Of a DNA stretch of 10,581 nucleotides, positions 6,091-10,581 are shown in pieces. The notes under the pieces were generated by a model. It worked only from the letters and a program-made list of their open reading frames with translations, ran no database searches and was not told the origin of the DNA. The stretch covers positions 1-10,581 of the forward strand of contig CALCSA010000355.1 in the NCBI GenBank assembly GCA_937894185.1. The letters run 5' to 3'. This DNA is from an uncultured Clostridia bacterium (GTDB lineage: Bacteria; Bacillota; Clostridia; Oscillospirales; Ruminococcaceae). Every line of letters starts with the position of its first letter. Position 1 is the first letter of the stretch. The position numbers were made by a program, and so were the translations under genes.

Positions 6091-7521
6091 ATGCACGAGC
6101 GCTATATCAGTCCCTTTTCCACCCGCTATGCCAGTGAGGAAATGCAGCGCCTCTTTTCCGAGGAGAAGAAGTTCCGCACCTGGCGCAGGCTTTGGGTCTC
6201 TCTGGCCCGGGCAGAGCACAAACTGGGGCTCCCCGTGACCTTAGAGCAAATCAAAGAGCTGGAACGCTATCAGGACGACATCAACTACGAGGTGGCCCAA
6301 GCCCGGGAACGGGAGGTCCGCCATGATGTGATGAGCCACATCTACGCCTATGGAGTCCAGTGTCCGGGGGCGGCGGGCATCCTCCATCTGGGGGCCACCA
6401 GCTGCTATGTGGGAGACAACACCGACATCATTGTGATGCGGGAGGCTTTGGATCTGGTCCGGCAAAAGCTGGCCGCTGTCATTCAAAAGCTCTGCGACTT
6501 TGCCTTGGAATACAGGGACATGCCCTGTCTGGCCTACACCCACCTGCAACCCGCCCAGCTGACCACCGTGGGCAAGCGGGCCACCCTTTGGGCCAACGAG
6601 CTGCTGATGGACCTTGCCGAGCTGGAATACCGCCGAAACCACCTTGCCCTGTTGGGCTCCAAGGGGACCACCGGAACGCAGGCCAGCTTTCTGGAGCTGT
6701 TTGAAGGGGACGAAGCCAAGGTGCTGGAGCTGGAGCGGCTGATTGCCGCCGACTTCGGCTTTGAGCGGGTGGTTCCCGTTTCGGGGCAGACCTACTCCCG
6801 CAAGATGGATTTTCAGGTACTGTCGACTCTGGCGGGGCTGGCTCAATCGGCCAGCAAGTTTTCCTACGACATGCGCTTGCTCCAAGGCTTTAAGGAGATG
6901 GAGGAGCCCTTTGGCAAAAGCCAGATCGGCTCGTCCGCCATGCCCTACAAGCGCAACCCCATGCGCAGCGAACGGATCACCGCCCTTGCCCGTTATGTGA
7001 TGGTGGACCTGCTCAATCCCGCCTTTACCGCCGCCACCCAGTGGTTCGAGCGGACGCTGGACGATTCTGCCAACCGGCGTGTGGCTGTTTCCGAGGCCTT
7101 TTTGGCCACCGATGCCATTCTCAATATCCTGCTGGATGTCTGCGACGGTCTGGTGGTCTACCCCATGGTGATCCGCCAGCGGATGATGCAGGAGCTGCCC
7201 TTTATGGCCACCGAAAACATTATGATGATGGCGGTGAAGAAGGGGGGGAACCGTCAGGAGCTTCATGAGCGGCTGCGGGTTCACTCCATCGAGGCGGGAC
7301 GAATGGTCAAGGAGCAGGGGCTGGAAAACGACCTGATCTCCCTCATTGCCGCCGATCCCGCCTTTGGCCTGAGTTTGTCCGAGCTGGAGGACATTCTAAA
7401 GCCCGAGGCCTTTACCGGCCTTGCCCCCCAGCAGACCCGGGATTTTGTGGAGCAGGTGGCAAAACCCGCTCTGGCCCCCTATCAGGGACAAATGGCCCGG
7501 CGGACCGATCTGCGGGTATAG
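6091..7521 (+). CDS. purB: Adenylosuccinate lyase
   Basis: A 476-residue enzyme of the fumarase/aspartase superfamily that releases fumarate from SAICAR and from adenylosuccinate in purine synthesis; such enzymes work as cytoplasmic homotetramers. Visible family landmarks: REREVRHDVMSHIYAYG (72-88) with His78, LHLGATSCYVGDNTD (98-112), YTHLQPAQLTTVGKR (149-163) with the catalytic-type His151, and the flexible-loop signature GSSAMPYKRNPMRSER (280-295) with the catalytic Ser281/282. Tyr in place of the more usual bacterial His in MPHKRNP, together with MRSER and the 476-residue length, resembles the animal-type branch of ADSL rather than the roughly 430-residue Bacillus type. The start at 6091 has GGAGG (6079-6083) 7 nt upstream. 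I see no strong terminator after the stop; only weak 5-bp stems lie between 7522 and 7600. Confidence 0.97.
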   Translation: MHERYISPFSTRYASEEMQRLFSEEKKFRTWRRLWVSLARAEHKLGLPVTLEQIKELERYQDDINYEVAQAREREVRHDVMSHIYAYGVQCPGAAGILHLGATSCYVGDNTDIIVMREALDLVRQKLAAVIQKLCDFALEYRDMPCLAYTHLQPAQLTTVGKRATLWANELLMDLAELEYRRNHLALLGSKGTTGTQASFLELFEGDEAKVLELERLIAADFGFERVVPVSGQTYSRKMDFQVLSTLAGLAQSASKFSYDMRLLQGFKEMEEPFGKSQIGSSAMPYKRNPMRSERITALARYVMVDLLNPAFTAATQWFERTLDDSANRRVAVSEAFLATDAILNILLDVCDGLVVYPMVIRQRMMQELPFMATENIMMMAVKKGGNRQELHERLRVHSIEAGRMVKEQGLENDLISLIAADPAFGLSLSELEDILKPEAFTGLAPQQTRDFVEQVAKPALAPYQGQMARRTDLRV

Positions 7522-7606
7522 TCTCTTGCGTTTGTGCATTGTCCACATGCAGACTATGCTTTTTGGGAAATATATTGACATTGTACCCGATTCCATCGGG
7601 AAGCAG

Positions 7607-7635
7607 TTGCAATTTTCGGCCTTATCCTGTATAAT
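7607..7635 (+). promoter_or_regulatory. Sigma-A promoter for tRNA-Val
   Basis: TTGCAA (7607-7612), a 17-nt spacer and a perfect TATAAT (7630-7635). Predicted transcription start is near 7642, about 28 nt before the mature tRNA. An upstream TTGACA at 7575-7580 has no -10 at suitable spacing. Confidence 0.8.
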
Positions 7636-7645
7636 TCACTTTGTC

Positions 7646-7664
7646 AACCGGGCTTGTCCCGGTT
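7646..7664 (+). other. Hairpin in the tRNA-Val 5' leader
   Basis: AACCGGG (7646-7652) and CCCGGTT (7658-7664) form a perfect 7-bp stem with a 5-nt loop, occupying most of the predicted leader between the start of transcription and the mature 5' end at 7670. The T-rich sequence after it (TGTTTG) is too short and interrupted for a good terminator. It may affect processing of the 5' leader. Confidence 0.5.
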
Positions 7665-7669
7665 TGTTT

Positions 7670-7745
7670 GGACGATTAGCTCAGCTGGTAGAGCATTCGC
7701 TTGACGTGCGAAGGGTCAGCGGTTCGAGCCCGTTATCGTCCACCA
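7670..7745 (+). tRNA. tRNA-Val (anticodon GAC)
   Basis: A complete 76-nt cloverleaf can be drawn. The acceptor stem GGACGAT pairs with ATCGTCC. The D arm is GCTC/GAGC with an AGCTGGTA loop. The anticodon stem TTCGC/GCGAA encloses TTGACGT, giving anticodon GAC. The variable loop is GGGTC, and the T arm AGCGG/CCGTT encloses TTCGAGC. Discriminator A73 and an encoded CCA follow. It reads valine GUC and GUU codons. It has its own promoter and terminator. Confidence 0.95.
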
Positions 7746-7749
7746 AGGG

Positions 7750-7786
7750 GTGCTGTCCTTGCAATAGCGGGGGCGGTACTTTTTTT
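7750..7786 (+). terminator. Rho-independent terminator after tRNA-Val
   Basis: GTGCTGTCC (7750-7758) pairs with GGGCGGTAC (7771-7779) over 9 bp, three of them G-U, around a 12-nt loop, and is followed by seven T (7780-7786). It lies 4 nt after the tRNA CCA end and should stop its transcript. Confidence 0.75.
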
Positions 7787-7925
7787 ATTCCAAAATCATG
7801 AGCTTTTGGGTTTGAGCAGCTTGGTAAAAGCTCCCGCTGCAACACCTGCGCCGGGGGGAAGCCAAACTTCCCGGAACCCACCGCAGAATTTTTGCGCAAT
7901 CTTCGGCTTATTTGGGCAAAAACTC
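7787..7925. other. Gene-free stretch with inverted repeats upstream of the rpmG promoter
   Basis: The 398 bp between the tRNA and rpmG hold no gene. In this first part I see two perfect inverted repeats: GAGCTTTT (7800-7807) with AAAAGCTC (7826-7833), 18 nt apart, and GGGAAG (7856-7861) with CTTCCC (7867-7872), 5-nt loop. GCAGC (7816-7820) and GCTGC (7836-7840) overlap the first repeat and would compete with it. Neither stem has a T run. No promoter, coding sequence or known RNA was recognised here. An operator or a remnant is possible; function unknown. Confidence 0.4.
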
Positions 7926-7954
7926 TTGACGGACCAGCCTGATTATGTTATAGT
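7926..7954 (+). promoter_or_regulatory. Extended -10 sigma-A promoter for rpmG-secE-nusG-rplK-rplA
   Basis: TTGACG (7926-7931), 17-nt spacer, TATAGT (7949-7954), with the extended -10 dinucleotide TG at 7946-7947 one base before the hexamer. Predicted start is near 7961, next to the 10-bp palindrome CCTCTAGAGG (7962-7971). The 5' leader to the rpmG ATG would be about 183 nt, long for a simple ribosomal-protein message. Confidence 0.85.
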
Positions 7955-8022
7955 GTATTCACCTCTAGAGGGTTTATTTTTTTGCGCTTAAATGCAAAGG
8001 CCCTCGCAGCTTGCAAAACTTG

Positions 8023-8051
8023 AAAAACCGGTTTGGTTCAGCGGTTTTTTT
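8023..8051 (+). promoter_or_regulatory. Terminator-like hairpin in the rpmG operon leader (candidate attenuator)
   Basis: AAAAACCG (8023-8030) pairs with CGGTTTTT (8042-8049) around an 11-nt loop, and the T run continues to 8051 (seven T in total). The core AACCG/CGGTT plus T tract is a weak intrinsic terminator between the promoter and rpmG. Two longer-range complementary pairs flank it: ATGCAA (7992-7997) with TTGCAT (8060-8065), and GGCCCT (7999-8004) with AGGGCC (8076-8081). These two pairings interleave, so they are either alternatives or a pseudoknot. This suggests conditional read-through, but the ligand or protein is unknown. I saw no T-box elements. Confidence 0.45.
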
Positions 8052-8143
8052 GTTACAGGTTGCATGGAGGGAGGCAGGGCCGGCACGGCTGTTGCTGTGA
8101 CCGCGACCCATTATCATTCCGATTACAGGGAGGCGCCGAAAGT

Positions 8144-8293
8144 ATGCGAGTAAAAATTACCCTGGCCTGCACAGAGTGCAAGCAGCGCAACTACAACACC
8201 ATGAAGAACAAAAAGAATGACCCGGACCGCCTGGAGATGAGTAAGTTTTGCAGATTCTGTCGCAAGCACACTCCTCACCGGGAAACCAAATAG
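8144..8293 (+). CDS. rpmG: 50S ribosomal protein L33 (zinc-binding form)
   Basis: A 49-residue basic protein matching L33: MRVKITLACTEC at the start, RNYNTMKNKKN, and KFCRFCRKHTPHRETK at the end. Cys9-x2-Cys12 and Cys36-x2-Cys39 form the zinc ribbon, so this is the C+ (zinc-containing) paralogue class rather than the cysteine-free form made under zinc shortage. The start is ATG 8144, with GGGAGG (8128-8133) 10 nt upstream; the in-frame extension to 8033 is rejected because it would translate the leader hairpin. It is first in the operon with secE (20-nt gap), nusG, rplK and rplA, an order common in Gram-positive bacteria. Confidence 0.96.
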   Translation: MRVKITLACTECKQRNYNTMKNKKNDPDRLEMSKFCRFCRKHTPHRETK

Positions 8294-8313
8294 GCGGAAA
8301 GGCGGAGAAAAGC

Positions 8314-8541
8314 ATGGCTACAAATGCAGGTGCCGGCGAAGCAAAAGTCGGCGTATTCGGTCGGATCGCCCGGTTTTTCCGCAATGCCAAGGGCGAGATG
8401 AAGCGGGTGGTTTGGCCCAGCCGCAAGCAGACTTTTAACAACACCGGCGCGGTGCTTATCTTTGTGGTGATGGCTGCCATTATCGTTGGCGGCTTTGACC
8501 TGTTGCTGGGCACCCTGATCAAGCTGGTCTTTAGGTCGTAA
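8314..8541 (+). CDS. secE: Preprotein translocase subunit SecE
   Basis: A 75-residue single-span membrane protein. The amphipathic region RFFRNAKGEMKRVVWPSRKQT (about residues 20-40) contains the SecE hallmark KRVVWPSRKQ, followed by one transmembrane helix at about 44-66. SecE clamps SecY in the SecYEG protein-conducting channel. The short form with one helix is usual in Gram-positive bacteria, while E. coli has three helices. The start is ATG 8314 after GGAG (8304-8307); an in-frame ATG at 8248 lies within rpmG and is rejected. Ten nt separate the stop from nusG. Confidence 0.95.
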   Translation: MATNAGAGEAKVGVFGRIARFFRNAKGEMKRVVWPSRKQTFNNTGAVLIFVVMAAIIVGGFDLLLGTLIKLVFRS

Positions 8542-8551
8542 GGAGCGTTTT

Positions 8552-9073
8552 ATGCCGGAAGAAGCCAGGTGGTACGTGGTTCACACCTATTCGGGCTACG
8601 AAAATAAAGTAGCCACCAACATCGAAAAGGCGGTGGAAAACCGCAAGCTGCAGGACCTGATTCAGGAAGTGCAGGTCCCCACCGAAACTGTGGTGGAGAT
8701 TAAAGACAACAAGAAAAAAGAAGTGGAGCGCAAAATTTACCCCGGCTATGTTATGGTCAAGATGATTATGACCGACGATAGCTGGTATGTTGTGCGCAAC
8801 ATCCGCGGAGTCACCGGCTTTGTAGGTCCCGGTTCCCGGCCTGTCCCCCTCACCGATGAGGAGGTCTCCCGCCTGGGTGTTGAAAAACGAGAAATTATTC
8901 TCAACTTTAAGGTGGGGGAATCCGTCAAGGTAACCGACGGATATTTAGAGGGCTTTATCGGCACGGTGGAATCTCTCGAGCCGGAAAACGATCTGGTGCG
9001 GGTTTCCGTTTCCATGATGGGCAAGGATGTCCTGGTGGAACTGGAACTAAGCCAGGTAGAAGCTCTCAGCTAA
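8552..9073 (+). CDS. nusG: Transcription termination/antitermination factor NusG
   Basis: A 173-residue protein with two domains: NGN (about residues 5-108, starting RWYVVHTYSGYENKV and including YPGYVMVKM and VRNIRGVTGFVG) and C-terminal KOW (about 118-172, VGESVKVTDGYLEGFIGTV). NusG binds the RNA polymerase clamp, modulating pausing, Rho-dependent termination and coupling to ribosomes. AGGAG (8541-8545) overlaps the secE TAA and lies 6 nt before ATG 8552. Length is normal for the family. No oddity was seen. A structured 144-nt gap follows before rplK. Confidence 0.97.
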   Translation: MPEEARWYVVHTYSGYENKVATNIEKAVENRKLQDLIQEVQVPTETVVEIKDNKKKEVERKIYPGYVMVKMIMTDDSWYVVRNIRGVTGFVGPGSRPVPLTDEEVSRLGVEKREIILNFKVGESVKVTDGYLEGFIGTVESLEPENDLVRVSVSMMGKDVLVELELSQVEALS

Positions 9074-9217
9074 GTAGTGATAGGCAGCTGTTCAGGCTGT
9101 TTGTAAACCATGTGCGGCCAGCCCGCACACTGGGTCGGCGTGTGTTCCGAGCCGGCCTGTGGGAGAAGGGGATGCTACACCCTCTTCGCAAGGAACCACT
9201 AATTTTGGAGGTGCAAC
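9074..9217 (+). promoter_or_regulatory. Structured nusG-rplK intercistronic leader (candidate L1 autoregulatory site)
   Basis: Three successive stems can be drawn. TGTGCGG (9111-9117)/CCGCACA (9123-9129) is perfect with a 5-nt loop. GGTCGGC (9133-9139)/GCCGGCC (9151-9157) has one G-U. GAAGGGG (9165-9171)/CCCTCTTC (9180-9187) has a bulged T at 9183. The third is enclosed by GTGG (9159-9162)/CCAC (9196-9199) through an asymmetric internal loop. In E. coli, ribosomal protein L1 represses the rplK-rplA message by binding a site that mimics its 23S rRNA target, two helices joined by asymmetric loops; the position and shape here suit that, but the match is inference. No clear -35/-10 pair was seen, so rplK is probably read from the rpmG promoter. 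Confidence 0.5.
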
Positions 9218-9643
9218 ATGGCACAAAAGGTAATCGGCTATATCAAGCTGCAAATTCCTGCGGGCAAGGCGACGCCCGCGCCCCCTGTCGGCCCCGCTCT
9301 GGGTCAGCACGGCGTAAACATCATGGCCTTCACCAAAGATTTTAACGAGCGCACCAAGAACGATGTTGGTCTTATCATTCCGGTGGTTATCACCGTGTAT
9401 GCAGACCGCACCTTCTCTTTTATTACCAAGACCCCCCCTGCTCCCGTGCTGATCAAAAAGGCTTTGGGACTAAGCAAGGCATCCGGTGTGCCCAACAAAG
9501 AAAAAGTTGGCACCCTTACCAAGGATCAGGTTAAGGCGATTGCCGAGCAAAAAATGCCCGACCTTAACGCAGGCAGTCTGGAAGCAGCCATGAGCATGAT
9601 CGCAGGAACCGCCCGCTCTATGGGTGTCCTGGTGGAAGAGTAG
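9218..9643 (+). CDS. rplK: 50S ribosomal protein L11
   Basis: A 141-residue protein, the normal L11 length. The N-terminal domain contains the Pro/Gly-rich IPAGKATPAPPVGPALGQHG (residues 13-32) that contacts the GTPase-associated centre of 23S rRNA and is the thiostrepton-sensitive region. The C-terminal RNA-binding domain (about 75-141) includes KEKVGTLTKDQVKAIAEQK and ends ARSMGVLVEE. GGAGG (9207-9211) lies 6 nt before ATG 9218. rplA follows after 13 nt; the two are a conserved pair under shared control. Confidence 0.97.
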   Translation: MAQKVIGYIKLQIPAGKATPAPPVGPALGQHGVNIMAFTKDFNERTKNDVGLIIPVVITVYADRTFSFITKTPPAPVLIKKALGLSKASGVPNKEKVGTLTKDQVKAIAEQKMPDLNAGSLEAAMSMIAGTARSMGVLVEE

Positions 9644-9656
9644 GAGGGGATGCAGC

Positions 9657-10349
9657 ATGTTTAGAGGAAAGAAATATAAAGATAGCCAAAAAACGTTTGA
9701 GCGCGCTTCTCTTCATGATGTGGAGGAGGCCATCAAGATTTGTCTGGGAACAGCCAAGGCAAAATTTGATGAGACTGTGGAGCTTCACGTTCGTCTGGGC
9801 GTAGACTCCCGCCACGCCGACCAGCAGGTCCGCGGCGCCGTAGTTCTGCCCAACGGCACCGGTAAAAGCGTGCGTGTGCTTGTGTTCTGCAAAGAGGACA
9901 AGATGGACGAAGCAAAGGCCGCAGGCGCCGAGTTTGTTGGTGGCCAGGACCTGATGGAAAAGATTCAAAAAGAGGGCTGGATGGATTTTGACGTTGTCAT
10001 CGCCTCCCCCGATATGATGGGCATTGTAGGTCGTCTGGGTAAGGTGCTGGGTCCCCGCGGACTGATGCCCAACCCCAAGGCCGGCACCGTTACTCCCGAT
10101 GTGGGCCGGGCCGTTGCCGAGGCCAAGGCTGGTAAGATCGAATACCGTCTGGACAAGACCAACATCATTCACTGCCCCATTGGCAAGGCTTCCTTTGGCG
10201 CAGAAAAGGTGCAGGAAAACCTTTCTACCCTGATGGATGCCATTGTCAAGGCCAAGCCTTCCGCAGCCAAAGGCCAGTATATCAAAAGCTGCGTCATTGC
10301 TACCACCATGGGCCCCGGCATCAAAATCATCCCCTCTCGCTTTGTTTAA
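9657..10349 (+). CDS. rplA: 50S ribosomal protein L1
   Basis: A 230-residue protein, the usual L1 size. The family signature MGIVGRLGKVLGPRGLMPNP then KAGT occupies residues 121-144. The N-terminal segment (FRGKKYKDSQKTFE) and the C-terminal RNA-binding half (NIIHCPIGKASFGAEKVQEN) are typical. L1 forms the stalk that handles deacylated tRNA at the E site and in many bacteria represses its own operon. I use ATG 9657, with AGGAGGGG (9642-9649) just upstream; an in-frame GTG at 9624 lies inside rplK and would extend the protein by 11 untypical residues. It is last in the operon, followed by a strong terminator. Confidence 0.97.
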   Translation: MFRGKKYKDSQKTFERASLHDVEEAIKICLGTAKAKFDETVELHVRLGVDSRHADQQVRGAVVLPNGTGKSVRVLVFCKEDKMDEAKAAGAEFVGGQDLMEKIQKEGWMDFDVVIASPDMMGIVGRLGKVLGPRGLMPNPKAGTVTPDVGRAVAEAKAGKIEYRLDKTNIIHCPIGKASFGAEKVQENLSTLMDAIVKAKPSAAKGQYIKSCVIATTMGPGIKIIPSRFV

Positions 10350-10359
10350 TCGCTAAACC

Positions 10360-10394
10360 AATCGCCGCAGATAAAATCTGCGGCGATTTTGTTT
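10360..10394 (+). terminator. Strong rho-independent terminator of the rpmG-rplA operon
   Basis: A perfect 13-bp inverted repeat, AATCGCCGCAGAT (10360-10372) and ATCTGCGGCGATT (10376-10388), with a loop of only three A (in practice 12 bp with a TAAAA loop), followed by TTTTGTTT. It begins 11 nt after the rplA stop. It separates rplKA from whatever follows. Confidence 0.92.
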
Positions 10395-10405
10395 GCGCTT
10401 TTTAC

Positions 10406-10411
10406 TATAAT
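10406..10411 (+). promoter_or_regulatory. Candidate -10 element downstream of the rplA terminator
   Basis: A perfect TATAAT at 10406-10411. The hexamers at 16-18 nt upstream fall in the terminator stem and match TTGACA poorly, so the -35 is not convincing. Transcription from it would begin near 10418, at the 5' end of the structured region described next. Confidence 0.5.
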
Positions 10412-10416
10412 GTGTT

Positions 10417-10573
10417 GTGGTTGCGGCAAGTCCCTTCCCCTTGCCACACAGCCGGACGGGCTCCTTCTTGCAACCGCTGGCGCGGCCTTTATAGGCCTTG
10501 CCCGCACAGGGCCCCGCGCTATCATTGCAACCAAAAGGGCCGCATCCGTTAAGATGCGACCCTGAGTCTTTTT
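10417..10573 (+). ncRNA. Candidate structured RNA: small RNA or 5' leader of a gene to the right
   Basis: No plausible protein is encoded here. Starting at the predicted transcript 5' end, several stems can be drawn: GTGGTTGC (10417-10424) with GCAACCGC (10470-10477); GGCAAG (10425-10430) with CTTGCC (10440-10445); AGCC (10450-10453) with GGCT (10459-10462); and GCGCGG (10480-10485) with CCGCGC (10514-10519). The first strand can instead pair with a second GCAACC copy (10527-10532), giving two mutually exclusive closing stems. The region ends in a terminator. In Firmicutes rplJ-rplL usually follows rplKA and carries an L10 leader ending in a terminator, so a diverged L10 leader is the main alternative. 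I do not see the usual L10-leader kink-turn sequence (CCGAAGAC type). The gene to the right is outside the window. Confidence 0.4.
10536..10573. terminator. Terminator at the right end, usable from both strands
   Basis: AGGGCCGCATC (10536-10546) pairs with GATGCGACCCT (10553-10563) over 11 positions with one C-A mismatch and a 6-nt loop. Rightward it is followed, after GAGTC, by five T (10569-10573). Leftward, the complement of AAAA (10533-10536) gives a short T run directly at the stem base, so it could also end a convergent gene lying to the right. Confidence 0.6.
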
Positions 10574-10581
10574 AGAGGCCG

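Noticed and set aside
6241..7284. Long open frame (347 codons) on the minus strand opposite purB
   Set aside because: Antisense shadow of purB with biased His/Gly/Gln composition and no supporting signals.
7961..8143. T-box or known ribosomal-protein leader in the rpmG 5' region
   Set aside because: No T-box core (TGGNACCGCG type) or specifier-loop features are seen, and no established leader family for rpmG is known to me. Kept only as an unnamed attenuator candidate.
9112..9345. Small open frame overlapping the rplK leader
   Set aside because: It runs into rplK in another frame, covers strong RNA stems and lacks a good ribosome binding site.
10346..10534. Minus-strand open frame of 62 codons after rplA
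   Set aside because: It crosses the rplA terminator stem and the structured region, is Ala/Arg-rich and shows no family resemblance, so it is probably chance.
1..10581. Mobile elements, CRISPR arrays or defence systems
   Set aside because: No transposase or integrase motifs, spaced direct repeats or defence-type genes were found; gene content and base composition look uniform and core-like.

Overview
The window looks like chromosomal core DNA from a GC-rich member of the Firmicutes, probably class Clostridia (Oscillospiraceae/Ruminococcaceae type). The evidence is the strong GGAGG ribosome binding sites ahead of nearly every gene, clear sigma-A type promoters (TTGAAA-N17-TATACT, TTGCAA-N17-TATAAT, TTGACG-N17-TATAGT), a CxxC/CxxC L33 gene leading secE-nusG-rplK-rplA, a ZapA-type division gene, and two adjacent half-size TauE/SafE-like membrane proteins. 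Placement below class level is inference. I see no insertion sequence, prophage, CRISPR array or toxin-antitoxin pair. Most of the window is housekeeping; the less explained material lies in untranslated leaders, intergenic structures and gene layout.

Left part (1-5542), storage-polysaccharide breakdown. A leftward phosphoglucomutase/phosphomannomutase gene runs off the left edge (1-273). Next is a rightward, translationally coupled pair of four-helix TSUP half-transporters (440-1182). A leftward two-gene operon follows, glycogen phosphorylase then a GH13 alpha-glycosidase (5437 down to 1179), with a good sigma-A promoter at 5514-5542. Phosphorylase would release glucose 1-phosphate, the GH13 enzyme would trim the remaining maltodextrins, and the mutase would convert glucose 1-phosphate to glucose 6-phosphate. 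The three carbohydrate genes point the same way and are interrupted only by the opposite-strand transporter pair, whose last stop codon shares a CTAG with the GH13 stop.

Middle part (5601-7786). Divergent from glgP is zapA (FtsZ-ring modulator) followed by purB (adenylosuccinate lyase with an animal-like signature sequence). A tRNA-Val(GAC) gene follows, with its own promoter, a hairpin in its leader, and a terminator.

Right part (7787-10581), translation and secretion operon. After an intergenic stretch with unexplained inverted repeats, an extended -10 promoter (7926-7954) drives rpmG-secE-nusG-rplK-rplA through a roughly 180-nt leader that contains a terminator-like hairpin. A second structured leader precedes rplK. 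A strong terminator closes the operon at 10360-10394. Beyond it a perfect TATAAT, several nested stems and a final terminator outline a transcript of about 155 nt with no protein product, either a small RNA or the 5' leader of a gene to the right of the window.
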